64,000 bases of DNA from Diphasiastrum complanatum (taxonomy: Eukaryota; Streptophyta; Lycopodiopsida; Lycopodiales; Lycopodiaceae), in assembly GCA_029204225.1 (NCBI GenBank), contig CM055097.1, forward strand, positions 27,767,192-27,831,191, read 5' to 3'. A model generated the notes under the pieces. It had not been told where the DNA came from. It made no database searches and saw only the letters and a list, made by a program, of their open reading frames with translations. This document shows, in pieces, positions 1 to 12,100 of the stretch (within the stretch, counting starts at the first letter, position 1; each line of letters opens with the position of its first letter). The translations under genes and the position numbers were made by a program.

Positions 1-170
1 TCAAAGGTGCCCACACATGTGGAGAGTATGGATTTTGATCCCTACCAATTTTGGAATCAAATCCCTCACCAAAGTTAGGATTCAAACTCGCCATCTAATT
101 ATTAGTTTTTAGCACCAATACTTGCTAAAAATGGATTTGCCTTTGATCGATGGTTAGGCTCTTGTATTTG

Positions 171-182
171 GATCTGATACCA
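171..182 (-). other. Copia-type primer binding site (initiator-Met tRNA)
   Basis: On the minus strand this reads TGGTATCAGATC, the usual start of a Copia primer binding site complementary to the 3' end of initiator methionine tRNA. It follows directly after an LTR end (CTTTCACA). The element body expected downstream, towards coordinate 1, is outside the window or decayed. Confidence 0.5.
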
Positions 183-429
183 TGTGAAAGACTGTACTTT
201 TGGACCATAAATGGATCTACACAAGATCCACAAGAGTGATTGGCAGATGCTTGCTTAACAATCTATCAAAAAAACTAGACACAAAAAGTTGCTCTAGATT
301 GGCAATTTGACAAACAACAAGCAAGAACAATCATCAAACATTGATCATAGATGAATCCAAGTTCACACGTGTGAAATGAAGCTTGTTGTATGGCCTACAA
401 ACAGAGAATGAAGGCTGTATCACTTTGGT
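183..429 (-). mobile_element. R/U5-like end of a Copia LTR
   Basis: On the plus strand the block begins TGTGAAAG, so on the minus strand it ends CTTTCACA right before the primer binding site. It contains the palindrome CACACGTGTG, also present in the LTRs of the Copia element at 39114-44570, which suggests a related family. The other end of the LTR could not be placed; 429 is approximate. Because decayed gag sequence lies just upstream on the same strand, the order is not that of one intact element. Confidence 0.4.
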
Positions 430-1130
430 TGCATTTGGATCACAAAATCTCAATACAAATGTGGAGTAGCTCGAGATTGCCATTGAGCTCCAAAAAATAA
501 TCTAAGTCCTCACTATGGGAGGATAAGTAGATCAACTTGTTATGACGTAAAACAATGTAGTCTTTGAACTAGATCCTCTTGGAAGTCATATGTCAAGTAG
601 CTCTTGAGTCGAGGTAGTAACAGTCTTCATCTAAGAGTGATGAAACTTGAGCAATAGATAGCTTTTGATCTTCGAATGTAGTAGAGGGACCTTGATACTT
701 AGTTGTTGCATTTTGCTACTACTACATTTTTCTCTTATTGAATACTCTGGTTATGTAATATGATGTCATGGCTAGGTTTTCTACAATACTTGCAAAGCAT
801 TTTTTGATTGTCTAGGGTTGAGATAAAGTTTGTTGTAGGAGTTTGTTTTTGCTACATCTTGTTAATAGGAGCAGAGAATTTAGCATTTTTGGAATTCTTC
901 TTCTTGAAAAACAAAACAATATTGTTAGAACTTGAACCATTTGACCTCCTTCGAGTTTCTTCTTGGAGAAGAAGGGAGGTCATCTTCTGCAAGGTTCGAT
1001 TAGGTTGTGTGGTAACCAACATTACTAGATGTTTATAAGAATATGTTAGAATTGATAGTAATTTCCATGTTTGCTTCATTGGAAGGCTCAAAAAAGTGTA
1101 CTCAAGTATGTTCAATCTACTAAGCATGAA
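430..1130 (-). pseudogene. Copia gag-protease relic
   Basis: Minus-strand translation gives a Copia gag C-terminal region (a stretch like LLLQEETRRRSNGSSSNN), then a Cys-Lys-Tyr-Cys start of a CCHC zinc knuckle, and then a weak protease-like continuation. Several stops and frameshifts are present. The gag part is reasonably clear; the protease part is uncertain. The frame is broken, so no functional product is expected. Confidence 0.45.
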
Positions 1131-1184
1131 ACTTTATGCTATAATGACAATCATGAGGTTGCTCTAATCTTGCAAGGATTCACT

Positions 1185-1430
1185 AATTTAGAACGGGGAG
1201 ATGATGTTGATTCCAAGAATTAACTTCTAGCTATTACTTCATCTCATTACAAGGTCTTGGAACAATAGAAAGCAAAAGTCCATTACACTCTCTTCAACAA
1301 AAGCCAAATATATCATTGCCACCTAAGGAGGCAATTTGGATTAGACTACTGCATAATTGAATCCTAGATATCATTCTAGAACAAAGCATATGCATGTGAA
1401 GAATGCAAATATTAGCTTTTTTTTTTAATA
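1185..1430 (+). pseudogene. Copia RNase H relic, opposite orientation
   Basis: Plus-strand translation in broken frames matches the pattern of Copia RNase H: a GDDVDSKN segment, then WKSKS-like and TLSST-like segments, then a HSRTKH-like segment. Stops interrupt each piece. Its orientation is opposite to the gag relic next to it, so two different insertions have decayed here. The assignment rests on motif order only. Confidence 0.4.
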
Positions 1431-2005
1431 TAAAGTATGTACATATTTCAATTTCACATGTGGGAGAGCCCCTTCCCACGTGTGAAGAGCAAGCTTAAGC
1501 TACTTACGGCTAGGTCATAGTGTTAGGCAAGTCATTTAGTCAAGTTATCTACAATCTAGGACCAAACTCTTAAAGTCTAGATTGGCATACCTAACCAAAT
1601 ATTAGGTAAATTCATGATAAGTAAATTAAATTAGAGTTGTTATTTCAGCCAATACTACTCAACCAACCTCAAGATCCTGTCGGGAATGCTATGGAACATT
1701 CCTCAGTGCATGAATCTACAACTATCATCAACCTGTTATTAATGAGTTGATGATAGCTCTACATGATCTAAGCTTCAAAGTCACAAGGATCGATACAATC
1801 GATTCTATAGACACACACAAATTCGATAAAGATGCGGAAATACGAATAGATCAAGCAAGTCGAAACTAGAACATCATAATCTACATTAACTGTAAGTAGC
1901 AATGACAATTCAATCTACGAATTATGTTATCTGCATGTAATGAATCAGACAAAATAGACATAAAGCAATCGACATGACACAAACACGACTATGTTTACTG
2001 AAAAC
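1431..2005. other. No gene recognised
   Basis: AT-rich sequence with a poly-T run near 1416-1426 and no open frame that resembles a known protein. It lies between the RNase H relic and a Copia LTR. Confidence 0.5.
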
Positions 2006-2734
2006 TGTGAAGTTTTTAGCACGTGTGAACTTCACCACACACCTTACAAGATCTTATTGAGGTGTTGTGATTGCACAAGATTGATCAAAGAACATTGTGC
2101 TTGAAAAATCTAAGGCAAGAGCACAATGGCATACATCTAATGAAAAAATCTAACTCTTCACTATGAGAAATGAATGTCAGAAAAAATTCTAAGTGCTCAG
2201 TATGAGAAAAAGAGGCTGCTCTCGAGTAGAGAGAGAAAATCAATGATGAAAAACTCGGGTAGAGAGAGAATGAGTCCAAAACACCAAAATCTCAATATTC
2301 ACAATATGGCAAAACATGCAAAGATTTCCCTACATGAGAGAGACTCGAATTCCTATAGTGGAGTTGCATGGAATGTCCACTTAATTGAGCTAATTCACCT
2401 ACCAGTGATCCACATGTGTAACTGCATGCATGGATATTGCATGTACTGCATGTCAACTCATAAAACTGCCTAGACATGTGTAGATCACAAAAACCACTTT
2501 GCATGTTGCATGCACTGATTGCATGTGGCTTGCATGCATACAGTATGACATTGCATGCTATCTAAACATCTGCATGTCATCAAAATTGAATCTATCTAAC
2601 TCAAATCCGAGCTATACTAGAAGGTTTGTGCTCAATTCACATACCTTTTATGTACGACATGAAATATAGTGGAAATCACCATGGACATGGCCCCAAACTC
2701 GAGATAGGAAGATAATATTTTAATAATCTTCACA
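2006..2734 (-). mobile_element. Probable Copia 3' LTR
   Basis: On the minus strand the block starts TGTGAAGATT directly after a polypurine tract (AAGGAGGAG, 2735-2743) and ends AAACTTCACA, giving TG...CA ends with short inverted termini. A TATA-like ACATAAAAGG occurs about 90 bp in. The right boundary is well supported by the polypurine tract; the left boundary is inferred only from the inverted terminal sequence. No second copy for comparison was seen. Confidence 0.5.
2423..2577. repeat. Cluster of TGCATG (RY-type) motifs
   Basis: About ten copies of GCATG, several as CATGCATG or TGCATGCA, are packed in 155 bp inside the probable LTR. RY motifs (CATGCA) are known binding sites of plant B3 factors of the ABI3/FUS3 class; any such role here is inference. 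Confidence 0.6.
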
Positions 2735-3039
2735 CTCCTCCTTAAAATTTATGTTCCTATCAACATAGACTTCGAAATTAGGCCAAGATTAGACCTCATC
2801 TTGATAAAAACATTCTTGAGTAGAGGCTTGGTAAGAAGATTTGCAACACAATTTGAAGATTCGACATGCTTCAGTGAGATCTCTCTCCCAATGATTTTTT
2901 CTCTTAGAAAATGATGAGCTACTTCGATACGTTTGCTCCTTACATGGAAGACTGGACTATTTGCAAGAGCTTGAGCATTAATGTTGTCATTCTTGGTAAT
3001 TGGAAGATCTTCATCTGCGCAACACTTTAACCTACTCAT
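2735..3039 (-). pseudogene. Copia RNase H C-terminus with polypurine tract
   Basis: A minus-strand frame of 96 codons carries the end of Copia RNase H: an ITKNDNINAQ segment (equivalent to the usual DNQSA stretch), HVRSKRIEVAHHF, and a final NLLTKPL motif. The stop is followed within a few bases by the purine tract AAGGAGGAG and then by the LTR start, the normal order at the 3' end of a Copia element. The rest of pol is not recognisable beyond 3040, so this is a truncated 3' end. Confidence 0.75.
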
Positions 3040-5684
3040 GTGCTATAGATTAGATAACGTTCATGAGAATGCAGAATATGGGATATGGGATGTAGCATGG
3101 CCGAGTTGTAGGGGTGGCGAGGCCAAATACATCCATGTTCCTTGTGACCGCTATTGGACATAGTTCCTTGTGAGGCATTCTACATCCAAATTTGGCTACT
3201 TTGCAACCACATACATTAGATCTCATTTAAAAATGTGTCCATTCATGAGGAGGCTTCACTATTACATACAACAATGCTCCTCACAAACAATGGCAACGCG
3301 ACACGTCACCAAAAAAGCTGTCCATGATGACTATGAAGGGGATGAACCGATAGACAAGAGAAAAAAGAAAAAAATGCGCATGTGGCCAACCTTTCTAAAC
3401 TAGTGCTGGTGGGCAGGTATTGAAATATTCAATGCTAGTTTGGTCCTAGTATTACACTATTTGAAAGAAAATTGATACCCCACCGACCATGACTATTTAC
3501 AAATTGGTCTCGGCCTAGGAATTTTAAGGGTGATATTAGCCAAGTATAGGCTTTGGTAATCACACTTTTTTTTTGAGGGTAAGATTCATTCAATGAAAAA
3601 CATGACAATTTAAAAATTGAAATATGCATATGATTTGGAAAACTGATACTTTGTTAGTACCCACCAATGTATTTGGGATGCCATGAATAAACTTTTTTAA
3701 CATAAATAAATTCTGAATACCAAGGACAAAAGGATACAATATTAATATTGTGGCAAAATCGATCCTTTTGCCCCTAATCTGACTATTGATATGAGCAATG
3801 ATTGGGTTAAAATCATCCCTAATTGAGTATTGACCCTAGTATAAAAAAATTATATACTAGTCGAGTAGATTCTTTGATATTGAGTTGATGGTCCTATTGA
3901 TATTTGTCGATATTAGGGTGGTTTCATATGGAAGAGTCCAGGGCCATTTTAAAATTACCCCTCAATTTCAAAGCCTAGGTCCTTCCATGTCATTCCATGT
4001 GAAAGCCCTTTTCATTTGGAGAGCAAATCATTTAATGTCTAAATTCAAATTAGATAGGGCATTTATGTTTTTTATTGGAGGTGTAATGGGCCCATGTGAC
4101 AGGTCTTTTGGTACTGAGACATTTGACAAGAAAAAAGGATTTGGGCCATTTTTGCAATATTTTTCTAAGCAAATGACCCCAAAAGGCTTGATTTCGTGGC
4201 TTCCTATTCATTTTTTACAACTAAGGATTGTTGAATATATCACGTAGCCACAGCCCCTTCCAACAATGTCCAAATCTCATAAACATACCTACCAACATTC
4301 CAACTATGGTAATCACCAATATTGATAAAATGATCCAACCAGAACATAATATCCTCAGAAGACAATTCCAAAAATGCTCTAGTGCAAACTTTTGGATCAT
4401 GACGAACATCCTGAGAATGATCATGCAAAAGTTGTAATAAAATCTAATCAGGCATGATCTCCACCAAGATCCATATCAGACAACATTGCTCAACGTCTCT
4501 ATACATTTGTATACATGTTTGAATAAATGTACAGTTTAATATGACATGAATCAAAATTGATCAATTAGGAGATACTATAGATGTTATTACATCAATTAGA
4601 TTCAGATAGAGAGTCAAAATAGCCTATCGAATCATCAAATCTGTTATAGAACCACAATTAGTTCTGAGTACACGGTTATAACCACAATTGTCCTGTGCTC
4701 ATCATTTCAGCTGACTAGTATTTAATACTTCAGTACCCTTTGCCTTTTCCTTTTCGGTATTGCCATTTTGATAACATCTACATCAACAATAGATTTCAAA
4801 CTTTCAGATTGTAACTTCTCCAATGATTCTAGCATATTTTGGTTTGAGCTCCAAAGATTAGTGATTATTGTATTCGGTTCTAGTATAGAGCCCTTCAGTG
4901 CAAATTTTTCATTCATAATCTGTTGCACATAATGTTGCAATTGTTGATAAGCACATTGTTGTTGTTGATTAACATACTGTAATTGTCGATTAGCATACTA
5001 AAATTGTGCATTATGCATGCCAAAATCTTGGAACCTTTGACAGCATCCAAGTAATCCTCTATGTCCTTCACCAATTATGAGGAGATGACTAATAGATTTA
5101 AAATCTAGACATAAACTGGTACTTGGATCTTCAGGATAAATTGCTCCGTCTACCCACAAATCTACATGCTTATGATTCTTTTTTTCTCAAATCTTCAATC
5201 AACGAAGCAACATTTTCTACAACTTTCCATAGGAAGTGCAACATGCAAATGAAACTTTTCCATTGTTGAAAACTACAATTCTCAAAAGATTGATTATCAG
5301 TACCTTAGGCTTTGTATTGGCTATGTCGAGCTCATAATTCTCCCGCCTCATATTTTACTATGAGCATACAAAAATTTGAGCTCATAGTGCTCCTGCCACA
5401 TATTTTACAAAGAGCATACCAAGAGTTCAAGTCGGCCGAAACATGCAGAGAAATTTCGTCTTTCGTTATTACAACACACTTAACTAATTAATGCCTGAAA
5501 TTAGAGCTGGTTTTAACCACAATAGTTAAAATGCGGGCATTACTGAAAACTCAAAAAACAACAACCAAATGGTACCAGTTTCCATTCTCTCTCTACATAA
5601 TCTCTCTCTAAAGTCAAACTGCTTAAAGGGCCCATTTTGAGCCCATATGTCCCCTAATGCTTGTTGAGGAGGTAATTTTCAGAC
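3040..5684. other. No recognised gene; decayed intergenic sequence
   Basis: AT-rich sequence. A Lys-rich plus-strand frame (3170-3403) and a helix-rich minus-strand frame (4722-4940) are open, but neither resembles a known family. Around 4930-5000 a TTGTTGTTG-like stretch is low in complexity. A 26-base stretch at 4682-4707 (starting CCACAATTGTC, ending CTCATCATTT) recurs near 36222 with one mismatch, so part of this interval is dispersed repeat. Confidence 0.4.
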
Positions 5685-5882
5685 ATGGGTTACCAAATCT
5701 GTATTCTCTTAGATCAAGGCACCAACTTCAAATCTGAAGCTATGAAAGTTGTACACAATTTTTTGGGTATTTCTCAAACATTTGCAAGTGCTTATCATGC
5801 TCAAACAAATGGACCGACCAAAAGGTTAAAAATGACAATTAAAAAAATGATTTCTATGTACATTGATCCCTTTACATTTTGA
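5685..5882 (+). pseudogene. Gypsy integrase core scrap
   Basis: A 65-codon frame carries LLDQGTNFKSE (the second catalytic Asp region, usually SDRGTNF) and AYHAQTNGPTKR (the region of the catalytic Glu, usually HPQTDGQxER; the Glu is not retained). These two blocks in this spacing are diagnostic of a Ty3/Gypsy integrase. There is no recognisable pol sequence on either side. It ends about 270 bp before the start codon of the plastid redoxin gene. Confidence 0.65.
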
Positions 5883-6149
5883 TTGGATTGAGTTATCTTA
5901 TGTTAACACTTTTCAAAGTCACCTAGTGATAACTACTCTCACCCTATGGGAGAAGACCTCGTTCGAGTGGCTCCACCAATCAAAGTAAAGTATTTGGGAC
6001 TTTTGGGACTTAAGGAGTAGGTCCACTACACTTGAAACCTTAGGGCACCTATATACTTGCCCAACATTGCTTAAAACCACCCCCAATACTTACATGCTAA
6101 AAGATTAAAAGGAACATAATATGAAGAGATTTGAGGACTGGGAATTTCA

Positions 6150-9100
6150 ATGGCTTTTGTTCAATCCTCGCGTTTTCTCTGCTTTCCCTCTGCGCGATCA
6201 GCATCTCCACTTCCTTCTCCTCCTCCTCCTCCTCCTCCCGTCTCTTCTAACGCCACCTCAATACATGCATCAAATGCGTCGCTGTTTTCTGCAGCTGGAT
6301 GGAATTGCAATCTTTCATCTTCATCTTCATCTTCATCTTCATCTTTAGTGAATTGTCCGTATTTCCCTGGAATTTCCCTGTTGCTGCATTTGCAATGTCC
6401 TATGCCACAGAGAAGCAAGTTCAGGCAGCTCGTCGTTGTCAATGCAGCTCGTGCAGAAGCCCAAACACCGCAGCTGGGAACGCGAGCCCCAGAGTTTGAG
6501 GTTCTGCCTGCACGCTGTGGCTTCATTCGTTTCTGTCTGTCTGCTTAGTGATTGCAAACATGGCACATGTTTCTTTCCTCCTGTTAGTTTGTTCTTTGTG
6601 CCATACAGCAGATTAATCTTGGCATTTTCTGTCATTTTTTGTAAATGCGTTGATTTTGAAATCTTTAGAAGTTCGCCATGAGCTAAAGTGTGACGCAAAG
6701 AAGAACAATTTTGGTAAGAGGGCTTGAAAAGGCCATACCGTATCTGATTCGAAACGAACTCTTCATATGCAGTTACCGGAGCCGCTAACAGGAAGGACAT
6801 GGAAACTGGAAGATTTTGAAGGACATCCAGCCTTGTTAGTACGCATTCATGTCTTTGGCTTCTCATAATTTTACTGGCCGCTATCTGTGATCTAGCACTG
6901 CACTTGGCATTATCATCTTATGTAATAGTAGAGCATAATTACCTCTTTATCCAGTCTTAGGGAAAGTCCCTATTCCAAGTCGCAAAATAAACCGCTTTGT
7001 AGTCCTTAAACATTTTCGCAACATTATGGGTCATCCAACGATCTGAGAACTTGGCTTGTGGGCTTGCCAACCCAAGTTCGAGTTCCCATATGCTTAGGTG
7101 AGAATAGATTAGGCTTTGGCCAGAACTTGGGGCGATATGCCCGGTGGAAATTGGGCCTTGTGCTTACTGCGAAAGGTAGTCTTTAGCTGGATCTGGGCAC
7201 TATACCCTGTTGTGAAATGGCCTTCCTCGTAGTGTGCGGGAATTCAAAATGCTGTTGGCAACCTATATACAAATGTAAATAGGTTTGCACGTGTTCATAA
7301 TCATCTAGTAGGAAGTAGTTCTGTCTTCGAGATAAAAGTTCCAGGTCAAAAGCATCTTTGTCTCATTCAGAAGCTATCACAATCATCCTCTGCAATTGTT
7401 TAACAACCAAATTTCTTCTCACCGATGTCTAACCATACTCCCTGTCCAATAAATAGAATAAGAGTGTTGGTTTCCGCACTGACCTAGTGGCAGCGTATAT
7501 TCAAGCTCAAAAAGACATTCCTTGGAGAGCTTTTCCTCATTGCATGTATTTTGGCCTCCAAGGCTCCTGTCCTCATAATATATGGCTTGTCATAAGTTCT
7601 TTAAATAATTTTTACTACTATATCTGATTTTCATTAACTATGAAAGCGCTACAAATCCCTATCAGTGCAATTATCAACCAAGCACATGAGTGAGTGGGAA
7701 TTGAGAGTCAAGACATGTGAATTAGAAAGTAATCGACTGGGGCCTGAATAACAACCAACTTACACTCTTCAATATATATTGTAGATTGTCACTATAGCTT
7801 AGAAATTTGACTTTAGGAGGACCAGAGAAGTCATTCTACATGGTTAAATCAAAGAGTATTTTTTACAAGCAAAGTTTGGCTATTCCTTCCCTTTATAATG
7901 ATATTTGCAAATTATTTGAGAGCTTTTTTGGAAGGCCTTGGTTTGCTTAAAATTTGCTCTTTGGTGATGAAATTGTGGTGCTTAGATATTTATCCATAGA
8001 ACTTGGGCAATATTTTGTCCAAACTACATGTACAACTTCTTTATAAGTATATTTGAAAGCAAGATAAGTTTCCCCAAACAATGCAAGATCCAAACCTAGA
8101 GAAGTAACCCATTTTCAAGCAATCCTCTAGAGTCTAGAGTTTGGCCTATTGTAATATCCCAAGTGATCATATGCTCTCTACTGTAGTTTGGTGGCTTGAT
8201 TCCGCTTTCTAATATCCTTCGTTAATTATTATAGCTGGAATCTGTTAGAAGAATCTTCATGGGAATCTTCTAACATTGTATTTCTGAATCTTAGTTTCAT
8301 AGTCTTAAGGAATAATTAGATCTTGATAGGTTTCCTACAGATTCTAATTTCATTTGATCCACCCAAAATCCATTTGGAAAAAGAACAATTTCAGGCAACC
8401 GCATAGCTGTTCGGGATATAATTCCTCTGGTTTGTCTCAGTTCCAAGGGGAATGACCTGGTATTACCCTCTAAGGGAGTCGCTTTTCTACCCCTATTACC
8501 TACCTAAAATCTAGTTCATTTTCACTGGTAGTGGATTAGGAGTCGTCCTCACTACCAGATGCCTCCCATTTAGATTCAGGGATGGGTGCTCTCTCGGACT
8601 GGGGTACCTCTGGGTAGCCATCCATTGATAATCATGGACTAGTTATTGCTAGTATTTATGCATCATGCATGTAGCATTGGCAAAAAACATGCCTAGCATC
8701 TAGGCACATACGCCCGCTTGGTCCTTTAATACAAAGTTAGGAAACAATTCATGAATGTTACTTGTTCTTTCCCAGGTTGTATTGTCAACCGGTTTTTTCT
8801 TTCACTTGACTAGGTATTCTTACTTTGTTCATGACCTAGTAGTTGAGTAATTTCGCAAGCATTTTTGGCGCTGGCAGCAGTCATATAGTAAACATTGATG
8901 TGATTATATGCAATGAATTTGCAGTAACAATCTATTACAAGAACTCTGTTACAAGAACTTTTAATTTGTAACAAGAACTGTTTATAAATTTGTTTTTCTG
9001 TTAGTAGAAGCCACGTCCCAAAACATGTAATTTTTGCAATTATAGTAGTTTATTGGAAATCCTTCAAAATACATTTTGATCTTTGGTCAAAAATGCAATA

Positions 9101-12100
9101 ATCCTGATACCAGGGGTAATTGTTGGAGTTGATGCCCTTAAAATAATTGCAATAGGCCTTTCTTTGGAAATGTGACAGTCCCAATATTAGGGACTGATTG
9201 AATTTGCTGCTCCTAAAAATGTACCAGGCATGGTAGTTAAGGCAGTTGCTGAAGTCGTTGCCTTTAGAATTGCGATAGCCCATGCTAGAAAATTGTGATA
9301 GGCTCGATATTAGGGGCAGTCCCCGAGGTGACTTCCCTGACCTGTGTCAGAAAATGCGATAGGCCTATTAGGGGCAGTCGCTGAGATTGTTGTCCAGGAC
9401 CTTAAGAAATGTGATAGCCTTACTGGTAAAGGGAGTTGCAATTTTTTTTTGGGTACTTTTGCGATGCTTGAAAAAGTGTTCGCAAAACACTTTGCATGTT
9501 GTGATACTTACAACAGAATCCCATGTACTTCTGCAAACTGTGCAACTTGGCGTAGAGCTATAGAATGTCAAATATTGAGTAAATCTATAGATTGTATTAG
9601 AAATAGAGTAAACTTGCAGGTCCACAGACTGCTGCAGAAAACTGACTGTAAATTTCTTCTTTGAATCAGACGTGGAGCGAGATTAAAATCCAACACCCTC
9701 ATGGGTCTTTGAACCTTAAAAAGTTTTTGTCTTATGGTTGTGAATTGTAATAAATTTACTCCTACTCTTAGAAACTCATGCTTAACGCTTTCATCAAATG
9801 CTTGTGGATGAACTGGCTTTGCACTTCCGTAAGGGAAGAGATTGAGATTTTGTTCAGCATTAAGGACTTCATGCTTTGTAAATTGTTGACATGAATGTGG
9901 GTTGTGGTCGTAGTTAGTGAAGACTTTTCAACATTGTACTTTGCTTTTCGCAGGCAACATCCATCTTCTCTTTACTTGTCGAACCTGAAGACTAGCATTT
10001 ATACAAGAAAATCTATTATATATTATTTAAATGTACAGCTTCTTTGGAACATATTTGCATATTTTTCACATTCCCCCTCAAAGTCAAGTTGCCAACAGTA
10101 AAGCTAGGTTTCTCCTTGATGCCAACAAATAACGTTTTTGAATAATTCTTTGCCCGATGCATTTGCAAAAATATCAGCAACTCAATCACTTGAAGGTAAA
10201 TGATGAACATCTACCTCCTTAGAAAGAATTTTCTCTCCAATAAAATGATAAGCAACCTCAATATGCTTAGATCTAGCATGAAAAATAGGACTTTGTGCTA
10301 AACTTTGGGCTGAAGCGTTGTCACCATAAATGATTGGAGCAGAGTTAGGATCATGTATTTGAATCTCAGCAAGATCCAATGTTATCACTCACAAAGTCTT
10401 AGAATGGGCCAATCAAGATAAATCAATGTTTTCTAGTTGAAATTTAATAAGTTGTCAAAAATTTTCCTTGCAGAAAATTTAAAAAAATTGATTGTTGAGA
10501 GTACGTTAACATGTGGTTTAAGAAGTTGAGTAAAACCGTTTATGACACTGGTCTGAGTGACTTTTGTCATTGGTGCTTGCACTGAGCTTCAAAGAAGGGG
10601 ATTTTAATGTATTGCATCATCCATGTTGTTGTTGGTTAGGTTTTTGGTGTTACCATTTCTCTACTAATGTACACACTGCACAGGTGATGTTCATTTGCAA
10701 TCACTGCCCTTTTGTAGTCCACTTGAAGCAAGATATTGTGATGCTTTCAAAGACATATATACAGGTAATTCTCAAGATTAGAACAGGCAAATGTTTCTGC
10801 TTGGGAATGCTAAGTTTGAGATCTTAAATTTGGTGGTACAGCTGTCTGGGTTTTTTACCTGTTATACTTTACTATTTTCACTTATAGAATTCAATTAGCA
10901 TAGTGTTACTAACTCCATGGCACTGATGCAGTGGGCTGTATCGTTACTTTAATAACTATTGCTGAACGATATCTCCTCCCCGTACTTAACTATCAGTATT
11001 CCCATATCTTGATAGAATGCCTGGATATTCAAATAGATTTTTCTGATAAGCCCTAATATACTCTGTAGAGCGTCTGCATGGCATTGCTGAATATTGTAAC
11101 AAAGAACTTGCGACATGGCATCAATTGTAGCATCAGTAGCTTGTTGCCTGTTAATTATGGAACTTTGTTTTTGCATCTTTTGTAGAATATGCTCCTGTAA
11201 ATCATGAACACAATTTTTGAGCTTTATGTCAACGTCAATTTGTTTTTGACTTGACCATGATGCATTGTAAAGCTTCCCTGCAAAACCTACCACATGCATG
11301 TGGAAATGACATTCTGAAAGGTGTCAAAGGTGGCGGAAAGTTTATCAGATCAGATGGGAAACTAGTCAACTCAACATGCAAGTTAAAAAAAGTACTCAAA
11401 ACAAGTTCAATCTTATCCAGAAGCTACTGTCAAGGTATTGGCTACAGATAGTGATCAAAATGCAGAGAAAACTTGCTCATAGTGAAGTAAAACTGAAGCT
11501 GAATCTACCCCTAATCTGCTTGGAATATTGTCAACAAAGTTAGCAATTAAAATGATAGCTTGAAACTCTTCAAATCTGACATTGTAAGGGCCTCAGCTCG
11601 TGGACAACAAGGAGTAAGTGACACAAACCTTTGCAAATTTAAAGCCACATCTGTTCCAAACCTGTCAAGGCCAAGTTTACAATGAGAAAAGAGGCAGAAT
11701 CAGGCTGTAATGGTCTTAAATCTCTCGCATTAAGTTGTAGGACTTAAAGTCGCGATCTACAAAGTGAAATCAAGCTGAAAATGTACTGACATGCTGATTC
11801 AAAATTGACTCAATCTGAGTCTTGAATCAAATCTTTTTCAAATTTTTTAATCAAGTTGGGGCATATTTACTCAAAAATTTCAAATTTTTTTGAATTTTGG
11901 AAAAAATTTGTCAAATAGTTTTCCAACAAATCTCTAATCGGTTTCAATTGGTTCAAAAAGTTCTAAATGTCGACTCTGCGGAACTCTGGCTGAACATCAT
12001 GGTGAACCTGATTTCAGCAATTTCTTTGTTTCCAGTAATGAAACTAGCAAGTGTAGAATTGAAAAATGTTCTTATTCTTGCTAATTAGATCACCTTATTT

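Larger units (their letters stand above)
6839..10683 (+). other. Intron 2 of the redoxin gene
   Basis: A 3.8-kb intron between GTACGC and CACAG. It contains a degenerate tandem repeat (about 9090-9430) and the 3' end of a Copia element on the opposite strand (about 10070-10400). No further exon-like segment was recognised between 6839 and 9050. Confidence 0.8.

Noticed and set aside
808-1127. Overlapping plus- and minus-strand open frames as small genes
   Set aside because: The minus strand fits a decayed Copia gag; the plus frame is its shadow.
183-2734. One long 2.55-kb Copia LTR from 183 to 2734
   Set aside because: The span contains gag-like and RNase H-like coding on opposite strands, and an internal TGTGAAG start at 2006 pairs better with the 2734 end.
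6161-6866. Minus-strand open frames opposite exons 1 and 2 of the redoxin gene
   Set aside because: They mirror the Ser/Pro codon repeats of exon 1, and the plus strand splices into a conserved protein.
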